This document shows, piece after piece, positions 57,211 through 64,000 of a stretch of 64,000 bases of DNA. The notes beneath the pieces are model-generated. The model saw only the letters and a program-made list of their open reading frames with translations, ran no database searches and was not told the origin of the DNA. Source of the stretch: Achromobacter sp. UMC71 (GTDB lineage Bacteria > Pseudomonadota > Gammaproteobacteria > Burkholderiales > Burkholderiaceae_B). Positions within the stretch are counted from its first letter, which is position 1, and each line of letters begins with the position of its first letter. Both the position numbers and the translations under genes were made by a program. The stretch lies in contig NZ_LZZT01000015.1 of assembly GCF_014170305.1 (NCBI RefSeq), positions 62,001 to 126,000 of the forward strand, given 5' to 3'.

Positions 57211-58698
57211 TCAAGACGAACAACTGACTTCGATACCATTGGCCCAATCCGGCGGCAGACTGGCGTACTTTTCGTAGCCAACTTGCGCCGTGAAGGGTGC
57301 CCGCAGAAGTTTCATCAGCGTGTCGATTTCGCTGGCGTCGCCGCTTTTGGCGGCGCGGATCGCCTCTTCGGCCAGATGATTGCGCAACACATATAGCGGG
57401 TTGACCCGGTTCATGGCGTCGGCCACCTCGGCGGCGGGCCGGCCATCCTGGGCGTGGCGCGCCAGCAGGCGGTCCAGCCAGGCCGCGGCGGCCGGACGGT
57501 CGATGAACAGGTCTTCGAAAGGCGCGCGGCGGCCCGACACGGCATCGGCCAGGCGGCGCCAGGTCAGGGTGAAATCCGCCTGGTTCGCATCCATCAGCTT
57601 GAGCAGATCGTCCAGCAAGGGCTCGTCGGCCGGCCGCCACGCCGCCAGGCCCAGCTTGGCACCCATGCGGTCATGGAAGGCGCGCGTGAACACGCCTTCG
57701 TATTCATCCAGCACGGCGCGCAGGCCGTCCACGTCCTGCACCAGCGTATGCAGGCTGCCGCCCAGCCGATACAGGTTCCACAGGGCCACGGAGGGCTGGC
57801 GGTTCCAGGAATAGCGGCCTTCGGAATCGGAATGGTTGCAGACATGCCCCAACCGGAAGCCGTCCATGAAGCCATAGGGGCCGTAATCCAGCGTCAGCCC
57901 CAGGATCGACATGTTGTCGGTGTTCATGACCCCATGGCAAAAGCCCACGGCTTGCCAATCCGCCATCAACAGCGCTGTGCGCCGCGTCACTTCGCGCAGC
58001 AGCCCGATGTAGGGCGCGGCGGCGTCCTGCGGTTCGCCCGCGGACGCGGCCCGGCATTCAGGGTAATAGCGGTCGATCACGTAGTCCGCCAACGTCTTCA
58101 GCATGTCCGGCTGACGGCGCGAGGACCAATGCTCGAAGGAACCGAAGCGCACGAAACTGGGCGACATGCGAGTCACGATTGCCGCGGTTTCAACGGTTTC
58201 ACGCCAGACCGGATCGTCGGAGGCCACCAGCGCCAGCGCGCGGGTGGTCGGCACGCCCAGGCCATGCATGGCCTCGCTGGCCAGGTACTCGCGCACCGAC
58301 GAGCGCAGCACCGCGCGGCCATCGCCCATGCGCGAGTATGGCGTCATGCCCGCGCCCTTGAGCTGCAATTCCCAGGCGCCCGCGGGTCCCTGGATTTCGC
58401 CCAGCAGATGCGCCCGGCCATCGCCCAACTGACCGGCCCAGACTCCAAACTGGTGCCCGCTGTAGACCGCGGCCAGGGTATCGCCGCCCGGCAGCGGCTC
58501 GGCGCCGGAAAAGACGCGCAGGAATTCGGGCGTGTCCAGCACGGCCGGATCCAACCCGATCAGGGCGGCCGCCTCGGCATTGGCGTGCAACAGGCGCGGA
58601 TTATTCAGGGGCTGCGGCGCCAGCCGCGTGTAGAACGCGTCCGGCAACGCCGCGAACGAGTTGACGGCTTGCAATTCGGACAGGGAATGGGCGCTCAT
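57211..58698 (-). CDS. selO: Protein adenylyltransferase SelO (YdiU)
   Basis: 495 aa pseudokinase-fold enzyme that transfers AMP from ATP to Ser/Thr/Tyr, linked to redox stress. Family motifs: VYSGHQFGVWAGQLGDGRA, LKGAGMTPYSRMGDGRA, VREYLASEAMHGL, GVMNTDNMSILGLTLDYGPYG (metal-binding) and the C-terminal VSCSS, matching the redox Cys of bacterial SelO. Start ATG 58698 overlaps the DUF2069 stop by 4 bases and is preceded by AGGAG. Confidence 0.95.
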   Translation of the reverse strand: MSAHSLSELQAVNSFAALPDAFYTRLAPQPLNNPRLLHANAEAAALIGLDPAVLDTPEFLRVFSGAEPLPGGDTLAAVYSGHQFGVWAGQLGDGRAHLLGEIQGPAGAWELQLKGAGMTPYSRMGDGRAVLRSSVREYLASEAMHGLGVPTTRALALVASDDPVWRETVETAAIVTRMSPSFVRFGSFEHWSSRRQPDMLKTLADYVIDRYYPECRAASAGEPQDAAAPYIGLLREVTRRTALLMADWQAVGFCHGVMNTDNMSILGLTLDYGPYGFMDGFRLGHVCNHSDSEGRYSWNRQPSVALWNLYRLGGSLHTLVQDVDGLRAVLDEYEGVFTRAFHDRMGAKLGLAAWRPADEPLLDDLLKLMDANQADFTLTWRRLADAVSGRRAPFEDLFIDRPAAAAWLDRLLARHAQDGRPAAEVADAMNRVNPLYVLRNHLAEEAIRAAKSGDASEIDTLMKLLRAPFTAQVGYEKYASLPPDWANGIEVSCSS

Positions 58699-59066
58699 GC
58701 GCGTTGGCTCCTAGCGGCCCGCTTGGCCGGCCGCACGTAGAAAATGGCGCTAAGAAAGAACACCGTGGACAGCAGGATCTCGCCCCAGGCCATCAAGACC
58801 GACATGGGCGCCGGATCCGACATGGCGCGCACCGCGCCCTCCATCAGATACAGCAACGACAGCATCGAGGCCCACTGATAGGTATAGAGGTTGCCGCGCA
58901 GGATGCCGCGCAGCGGCCACACCAGCGGCAGCGCCTTGAGCAGCATCCAGGAACCGCCCGGACGCAGCGGCGCCACGACCGTTTCCCAGGTCACGCACAA
59001 CACGATCAAGGCGAACAGCGACACCGATGCCGTCAGCCGCAAGCGGGGGTTGAGTTCAGGGTTCAT
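58695..59066 (-). CDS. DUF2069 inner-membrane protein
   Basis: 123 aa with about four membrane helices (SLFALIVLCVTWETVVAPLR, LLKALPLVWPLRGI, YQWASMLSLLYLMEG, LLSTVFFLSAIFYV), the DUF2069 pattern. Start at ATG 59066 (NPELNPRLRL); the longer frame adds 29 unsupported residues. Function unknown. Coupled to selO by ATGA overlap. Its start lies only 17 bases from the divergent yihY-like start. Confidence 0.9.
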   Translation of the reverse strand: MNPELNPRLRLTASVSLFALIVLCVTWETVVAPLRPGGSWMLLKALPLVWPLRGILRGNLYTYQWASMLSLLYLMEGAVRAMSDPAPMSVLMAWGEILLSTVFFLSAIFYVRPAKRAARSQRA

Positions 59067-59083
59067 GCTGCTATTATCGCCTG

Positions 59084-60397
59084 ATGAACCGCCCCGCCGA
59101 GCCTGCCGCCGCCGCGCCGGCGGCCACCGAGCCCCAGTCCCCGCGCTCTTCATGGGCCAAACGGGCCGGGCGCGCCTTCCTGTTCACGGTGCAGCGCGCC
59201 GACGAAGAAAAGCTGCTGCAGGTGGCTTCCAGCCTCACCTTCACCACGGTGTTGGCCATCGTGCCGATGCTGGCCGTGGTGCTGTCGCTGTTCACCGCCT
59301 TTCCCGTCTTCCAGGAATTCCGGGTCGCGCTCGAAGACTTCCTGACCAACAGCCTAATGCCGCCGTCCGTCTCGGACAACATCATGGAATACCTGAACCA
59401 GTTCGCCCGCCAGGCCTCGCGCCTGACCGCCATCGGCGGCGGCTTCCTGCTGGTCACGTCCCTGTTGCTGATCATGACCATCGACAAGGCCTTCAACGAT
59501 ATCTGGCACGTGACGCGCCAGCGCCCCCTGCCGCAGCGGGCCCTGGTCTATTGGGCCGTCATCACCCTGGGCCCGGTGGTGGCCGGCGCCAGCCTGTGGG
59601 CAACCTCGTTCGTGGCCCGTGAATCGCTGGGGCTGGTGCGCGACGTGCCTGAAATCGTCAGCGTGGCGGTGTCGTTCATCCCGTTGGTGCTGACCGGCCT
59701 GGGCTTTGCCGCCCTGTTCGTGGTGGTGCCCAACCGCGACGTGCTGTGGCGCGACGCGCTGGTCGGCGGCTGCGTCACCGCGGTGGCGCTGGAAGTCATG
59801 AAATCGGCATTCGCCTATTACCTGACGCGCTTTCCCACCTATACCGTCATCTATGGGGCGTTCGCCACGCTGCCGATCTTTCTGTTGTGGATCTACCTGT
59901 CCTGGCTGGCCGTCCTGCTGGGCGCCACATTGGCCGCCAGCGCCCCGATCATCCGGCTCGGACGCTGGGAGTTCAACCGGTACCCGGGCGCCCCGTTCGT
60001 GGATGCGCTGGACGTGCTGCGGGTGCTGCGCCGCGCGCAGGCCGAAAGCCCCCCAGGCCTGCCGGCCAACGTGCTGGCTTCCGGCCTGAAACTGCATCAG
60101 GACGAACTGAACGACGTGCTGGAAACCCTGGGCGAAATGGGCCTGGTCACCCGCAGTCCGGACGACCTGTGGGTACTGACCTGCGACGCCCGCGAGACCT
60201 CGCTGGCGCCCGTGGTGGACCGGTTCCTGCTGGATCGGGGCCAGCCGCGGGTGCGTAACGACGCCGAAATCCTGCGGGTCGCCTCGGCCGTGATTTCCGA
60301 ACAAAATGCACCTACGCTGGAAGAACTCGGCAGAGAAGCGCAAAATACCGAAAATGGCATCGCCCCGGTCCTGCAACTGGAAGCGAACAAGAAATAG
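59084..60397 (+). CDS. YihY/virulence factor BrkB family membrane protein
   Basis: 437 aa. Six membrane helices in the YihY/BrkB pattern (SSLTFTTVLAIVPMLAVVLSLF; TAIGGGFLLVTSLLLIMTIDKAFNDIWHV; YGAFATLPIFLLWIYLSWLAVLLGA). A soluble C-terminal extension (~300-437) looks like a winged-helix domain (LKLHQDELNDVLETLGEMGLV). The N-terminus is Pro/Ala-rich. The old ribonuclease BN label for this family is wrong; function is unknown. Confidence 0.92.
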   Translation: MNRPAEPAAAAPAATEPQSPRSSWAKRAGRAFLFTVQRADEEKLLQVASSLTFTTVLAIVPMLAVVLSLFTAFPVFQEFRVALEDFLTNSLMPPSVSDNIMEYLNQFARQASRLTAIGGGFLLVTSLLLIMTIDKAFNDIWHVTRQRPLPQRALVYWAVITLGPVVAGASLWATSFVARESLGLVRDVPEIVSVAVSFIPLVLTGLGFAALFVVVPNRDVLWRDALVGGCVTAVALEVMKSAFAYYLTRFPTYTVIYGAFATLPIFLLWIYLSWLAVLLGATLAASAPIIRLGRWEFNRYPGAPFVDALDVLRVLRRAQAESPPGLPANVLASGLKLHQDELNDVLETLGEMGLVTRSPDDLWVLTCDARETSLAPVVDRFLLDRGQPRVRNDAEILRVASAVISEQNAPTLEELGREAQNTENGIAPVLQLEANKK

Positions 60398-60435
60398 CAA
60401 ATAGCATCAGGGCGCCAGCCGCCCAGGAGAAACCG

Positions 60436-60894
60436 ATGTTGAAGGTCAGCGAGATTCTGCGCGTCAAAGGAGACACGCTTTACACGGCATCGCCGGACAT
60501 GCCCGTGTCCCAGGCCGTGCAAACCATGAGCGAGCAGGATATCGGCTCGCTCGTCATCATGGAATTCGGCACCCTGACCGGCATGCTGACGTTCCGCGAG
60601 ATCATCCGCCACATGCATACGCATGGCGGGGCGGGCGAAACCACCATCCGTTCAATCATGGACGACGCGCCGGTCAGCGTGTCGCCCAATACCAGCGCCG
60701 ACGAAGTGCAGCGCCTGATGCTCGAAAAGCATGCGCGCTACATCCCGGTCATGGACGGCCCGACCCTGATGGGCGTGATTTCGTTCTACGACATGGCCCA
60801 GGCCATCGTCGCGGCCCAGCAGTTCGAAAACAACATGCTCAAGGCCTACATCCGCGACTGGCCCGCTGAAAGCGCGGAACCCGCCAAGTCCTGA
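60436..60894 (+). CDS. CBS-domain pair protein
   Basis: 152 aa with two CBS domains (~8-60 and ~75-130), a stand-alone Bateman module that usually binds adenine nucleotides. Motifs: MSEQDIGSLVIMEFGTLTGMLTFREI and KHARYIPVMDGPTLMGVISFYDM. AGGAG precedes the ATG. Role unknown. Confidence 0.92.
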   Translation: MLKVSEILRVKGDTLYTASPDMPVSQAVQTMSEQDIGSLVIMEFGTLTGMLTFREIIRHMHTHGGAGETTIRSIMDDAPVSVSPNTSADEVQRLMLEKHARYIPVMDGPTLMGVISFYDMAQAIVAAQQFENNMLKAYIRDWPAESAEPAKS

Positions 60895-60901
60895 GTCCCC
60901 G

Positions 60902-60922
60902 CCCGCGGACGGCGTCCGCGGG
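60902..60922. terminator. GC hairpin between the CBS gene and dusA
   Basis: CCCGCGGAC-GGC-GTCCGCGGG: a 9-bp stem with a 3-base loop between convergent genes, without a T-tract. Likely transcription barrier, not a classic intrinsic terminator. Confidence 0.5.
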
Positions 60923-60944
60923 CCCCTCGCGCCCGGCCCCGGGC

Positions 60945-61961
60945 TTAGACGCCCGCTTGCGCCTCGGCCAACGCCGCGCCGCGCATATCGGGCGCATGCC
61001 GCTGGCTGCGCCAGGCGTCGTAGATCAGCGCCGGGTCATTCGCGGCGAGCAGCGCCGGATCCGACAGCATGCGGCGCCAGCGCCGCGCCCCTGACTGACC
61101 GTTCACCAGCCCCAGCATCGGCCGCGTCATGACGCGCAGCGGCACGCCCTGCGCCACCTGGCGCGTGGCGTATTCCATCATGGCGTCAACCACTTGCGCA
61201 TCGCTGGGCAGCCTGACCGACGGCCATAGCCGCAGCGATACTTCAGACAGTACCCGCGGCGTATGCCAGGCCGCGCGGCCCAGCATTACACCGTCGAAGT
61301 CGGTGGCAGCCGCCACCGACTGGTCCGCGTCGGCCAGCCCGCCGTTCAGCACAAACACACAGTCCGGGAAATCCTGCTTGAGCTGGCGCACCACGTCGTA
61401 GCGCAGCGGCGGGATCTCACGGTTATCTTTGGGCGACAGCCCCTTGAGCACCGCATTGCGGGCGTGGGCGATAAACACGCGGCAACCGGTGTCGTAGATC
61501 TTGCCGACGAAATCGCGCACGAACGCATAGGACTCGTCGTAGTCCAGCCCCAACCGGTGCTTGACGGTGACGGGAATATCCACCGCGTCCTGCATCGCCT
61601 TGATGCAGTCAGCAACCAGGTCCGGCTCGGCCATCAGGCAGGCGCCAAAAGCGCCTTTTTGCACGCGTTCCGACGGGCATCCGCAATTGAGGTTGATTTC
61701 GTCGTAGCCCCATTGGCGCCCCAGCTTGGCCGATTGCGCCAGCGCGTCCGGCTCGCTGCCGCCCAGTTGCAGGGCAACCGGGTGCTCGGCTTCGTCGAAG
61801 TCCAGGTGGCGCGCCACGTTGCCGTACAACAGCGCACCGGTGGTAATCATTTCGGTGTACAGACGGGCGCGCGGCGCCAGCAGCCGATGAAAATAGCGGC
61901 AGTGCCGGTCGGTTACGTCAATCATTGGGGCGACGCACAGCCGCCAGTCGGGGGAGTCCAA
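60945..61961 (-). CDS. dusA: tRNA-dihydrouridine(20/20a) synthase
   Basis: FMN enzyme that reduces uridines in the tRNA D-loop. 338 aa. Elements: VAPMIDVTDRHCRYFHRLL, EMITTGAL, NLNCGCPSERVQKGAFGA with the catalytic cysteine, VTVKHRLG and FIAHARNAVLKGLSPK, a DusA hallmark. The start appears to be TTG 61961 (DSPDWRLCVAPM): no ATG lies between it and the FMN motif. Upstream is a gap of about 170 bases to thrB. Confidence 0.93.
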   Translation of the reverse strand: MDSPDWRLCVAPMIDVTDRHCRYFHRLLAPRARLYTEMITTGALLYGNVARHLDFDEAEHPVALQLGGSEPDALAQSAKLGRQWGYDEINLNCGCPSERVQKGAFGACLMAEPDLVADCIKAMQDAVDIPVTVKHRLGLDYDESYAFVRDFVGKIYDTGCRVFIAHARNAVLKGLSPKDNREIPPLRYDVVRQLKQDFPDCVFVLNGGLADADQSVAAATDFDGVMLGRAAWHTPRVLSEVSLRLWPSVRLPSDAQVVDAMMEYATRQVAQGVPLRVMTRPMLGLVNGQSGARRWRRMLSDPALLAANDPALIYDAWRSQRHAPDMRGAALAEAQAGV

Positions 61962-62134
61962 GAATCGCTCAGTAAAACAAGGGGATGCGGTATTTTACGG
62001 TGCTTGGCGAGATTATGTTTGGCAAGCGCGATACCCGGCAGGCGAGCCCCTGCCCGCCATGTGGTCTAAAATTGCGCCGCCGCCGCGTACAGCCATGTCC
62101 GCCCGCCCGTTAACTCCCCTCTTTCCGTACATCA

Positions 62135-63103
62135 ATGGCCGTATTCACCCCCGTATCCGACGACGACGCGCGCGCCCTGTTGGCGCATTTCGACCTGGGC
62201 GAGTTCGTCTCGCTGCGAGGGATTACGGCGGGCATCGAAAACACCAATTACTTCCTGTACACCAGCCGCGGCGAGTACGTGCTGACGTTGTTCGAGGTGC
62301 TGACGCAGGCCCAATTGCCGTTCTACATCGAGCTGATGTACCACCTGGCCAGCCGCGGCATCCCGGTGCCGCAGCCACAGACCCTGCGCGACGGCACCCG
62401 GCTGACCACGCTGCACGGCAAGCCCTGCGCCATCGTCTCGCGCCTGCCCGGCGGCTACGAACCCGCGCCCGGCGCCGCCCATTGCGGCCTCATCGGCGCC
62501 ACGCTGGCCCGTGCCCACCTTGCCGGCCAGGACTTCCCGATCCAGCAGCCCAATCTGCGCGGCTTGTCCTGGTGGGTCGATACCGCGCCAAAGGTCCTGC
62601 CTTTCCTGGATGCTGGCCAGGCGCAGCTGCTGCAGTCCGAACTGGCCGCCCAGCAAGCCGCCGCCGGCACACCCGCCTGGGCCACGCTTCCCGCCGGCCC
62701 GGCCCACTGCGACCTGTTCCGCGACAACGTGCTGTTCGCCGGCACCTTCGAAGATCCGCTCATGGGCGGCATCATCGACTTCTATTTCGCCGGTTGCGAC
62801 ACCTGGCTGTTCGACGTGGCCGTCAGCGTCAACGACTGGTGCATCGAGCGCGACACGGGCGAATTCATCCCCGAACTGGTCGAATCCTGGCTGGCCGCCT
62901 ACGCCAGCGTACGGCCGTTCACCGATGCCGAACGCCAGGCCTGGCCGCTGATGCTGCGCGCCGCCGCCCTGCGCTTCTGGTTGTCGCGCCTGTACGACTT
63001 TTTCCTGCCGCGCCCGGCCCAGACGCTGAAACCGCACGATCCCCGGCACTTCGAAAGAGTGTTGCGGGCGCGCCACCGCCCTGGCCTGCCGGTATTGCCG
63101 TAA
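62135..63103 (+). CDS. thrB: Homoserine kinase, type II (APH fold)
   Basis: Phosphorylates homoserine for threonine synthesis. 322 aa with the aminoglycoside-phosphotransferase fold of type II ThrB, not the GHMP fold of E. coli ThrB. Elements: GITAGIENTNYFLYT, YVLTLFE, the catalytic loop AHCDLFRDNVLF, and metal motif IIDFYFAGCDTWLFDVAV. Start ATG 62135, no strong ribosome site. Longer in-frame starts upstream are not supported. Confidence 0.95.
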   Translation: MAVFTPVSDDDARALLAHFDLGEFVSLRGITAGIENTNYFLYTSRGEYVLTLFEVLTQAQLPFYIELMYHLASRGIPVPQPQTLRDGTRLTTLHGKPCAIVSRLPGGYEPAPGAAHCGLIGATLARAHLAGQDFPIQQPNLRGLSWWVDTAPKVLPFLDAGQAQLLQSELAAQQAAAGTPAWATLPAGPAHCDLFRDNVLFAGTFEDPLMGGIIDFYFAGCDTWLFDVAVSVNDWCIERDTGEFIPELVESWLAAYASVRPFTDAERQAWPLMLRAAALRFWLSRLYDFFLPRPAQTLKPHDPRHFERVLRARHRPGLPVLP

Positions 63104-63108
63104 TCGTT

Positions 63109-63131
63109 GCTCCCCCCATAATGGGGGGAGC
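63109..63131. other. Perfect 11-bp inverted repeat after thrB
   Basis: GCTCCCCCCAT-A-ATGGGGGGAGC, 5 bases past the thrB stop and 36 before the next start. No T-tract. It may be a weak terminator or an mRNA stabilising hairpin. Confidence 0.4.
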
Positions 63132-63167
63132 ACGTCCCTTATTGAGAGATCACTTCCCAAGAGAGCC

Positions 63168-63971
63168 ATGCAAGCAGCATTCCTTCCCGCGTCTTCCGGC
63201 TGGCAATGGGTTCGAGACGGCTTCCGTCTGTTCCGCAAGCAACCGCTGGCCATGTACACCTGGGCGCTGGTCAACAGTCTCCTGGTCATTTTCGCCTTCG
63301 CCGCACAAATTGTCGGCCCGATTCTGTTCATCGCGCTGATGCCGTCCGTCACGCTGATGAGCCTGGCGGCCTGCAAGCACGTCGAAGCAGACCGGGTGAT
63401 GCTGCCTTCCATGTGGGGCAAACCCCTCAAGCAGCCCGGCGTCTTCAGAAAGCTGTTCCTGATGGGCCTGCTGTATGCGGCCGTCAGCCTGATCGCGGGG
63501 TTGGCCACCTTCCTGCCGTTCTCCGCCGCTTTCGCGGAAGGCATGCGCATCGCCTCCATTGAAAACACGATGGAGCCAATCCTGCTGGCAATCCGCACGC
63601 CGCTCATCATTTTCACGATCATCTACGTCGTGATCGCGGCGCTGTTCTGGTATGCGCCCGTGCTGGTGGCCTGGCATGGGCTGCGCCTGACGCAAGCCCT
63701 GTTCTTCTCGGGCATTGCCTGCTGGCGCAACAAGTGGGCCTTCCTGGTCTATGCCGCGACCTGGGTCCTGATCGCCCTGTTCCTGGACCTGTGCTCGGGC
63801 TTGCTGGTGTACATGGGGCTGTCGCCGCAATTTGCCAGCACGCTGCAGATTCCGTTCACGATCGCGGCGGCCGGCGTGTTCTATTGCAGCTTCTATCCGT
63901 CCTATACCGCCGTGTTCGGCATCAACAACACCAGCCCGAACCTCGACAACGGCCACGGCGCCCAGGCATAA
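63168..63971 (+). CDS. BPSS1780-family membrane protein
   Basis: 267 aa with six or so membrane helices. The N-terminal GWQWVRDGFRLFRKQPLAMYTWALV and the central WYAPVLVAWHGLRLTQALFFSGIACWRNK are characteristic of this betaproteobacterial family. Function unknown. Start ATG 63168, preceded by AGAG. Confidence 0.9.
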   Translation: MQAAFLPASSGWQWVRDGFRLFRKQPLAMYTWALVNSLLVIFAFAAQIVGPILFIALMPSVTLMSLAACKHVEADRVMLPSMWGKPLKQPGVFRKLFLMGLLYAAVSLIAGLATFLPFSAAFAEGMRIASIENTMEPILLAIRTPLIIFTIIYVVIAALFWYAPVLVAWHGLRLTQALFFSGIACWRNKWAFLVYAATWVLIALFLDLCSGLLVYMGLSPQFASTLQIPFTIAAAGVFYCSFYPSYTAVFGINNTSPNLDNGHGAQA

Positions 63972-63980
63972 CGCCACCCG

Positions 63981-64000
63981 GCAGGGCGCAAGCGCCCTGC
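63981..64000 (+). terminator. Hairpin at the right window edge
   Basis: GCAGGGCG-CAAG-CGCCCTGC: an 8-bp stem 9 bases after the preceding stop. The sequence after it, where a T-tract would lie, is outside the window. Confidence 0.45.

Noticed and set aside
63109..63131. Inverted repeat after thrB as an intrinsic terminator
   Set aside because: No T-tract follows, and the next gene is co-directional 36 bases on. Listed only as a repeat.

Overview
The window is a high-GC (roughly two-thirds G+C) chromosomal stretch from a betaproteobacterium of the Alcaligenaceae, most like Achromobacter or Bordetella. This is inferred from the leuC-leuD-leuB / asd / fimV-truA-trpF gene order, the thrB / dusA / selO housekeeping block, a pertactin-like autotransporter, and a LapA/BrtA-type adhesin locus. 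No database search was possible, so the genus is inference.

Left part (1-18,400): catabolic and transport genes. A truncated aldehyde dehydrogenase is followed by an operon with a perfect sigma-54 promoter. It encodes a peptide/nickel-type ABC importer whose two ATPases are fused in one chain, a cupin, an acetylpolyamine amidohydrolase-like deacetylase and an EamA exporter. Next come a GntR-like LacI-family repressor, its probable operator, a three-part TRAP transporter and a D-xylonate-type dehydratase, which together look like a sugar-acid uptake and dehydration module. A Tat-type alpha/beta hydrolase, a DUF454 protein, three small lipoproteins and a PhnZ-like HD oxygenase follow.

Middle (18,400-31,650): a pertactin-like autotransporter; a gene-poor stretch with a probable integrase remnant beside tRNA-Val(GAC); trpF; an orphan TakP-like TRAP binding protein; truA; a FimV whose periplasmic part carries a collagen-like Gly-X-Y domain; asd; and leuB, leuD, leuC.

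Biofilm block (31,650-57,000): a type I secretion system (TolC-like protein, a 70-aa unknown, LapB-like ABC exporter, LapC-like adaptor), a LuxR-type regulator, a giant RTX adhesin, the periplasmic protease LapG and the c-di-GMP receptor LapD all lie on the plus strand. As read, the adhesin gene carries a one-base frameshift at about 40,623-40,630. After an M48 lipoprotein protease and aroC comes a second c-di-GMP cluster: an EAL phosphodiesterase with a possible small leader ORF, a divergent second LapD-like receptor lacking the Trp used to hold LapG, a histidine kinase coupled to it, and a convergent, overlapping OmpR-type regulator. This second cluster is the best candidate for an undescribed signalling system.

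Right end (57,000-64,000): conserved housekeeping genes selO, DUF2069, yihY, a CBS protein, dusA, thrB (type II homoserine kinase) and a BPSS1780-family membrane protein.
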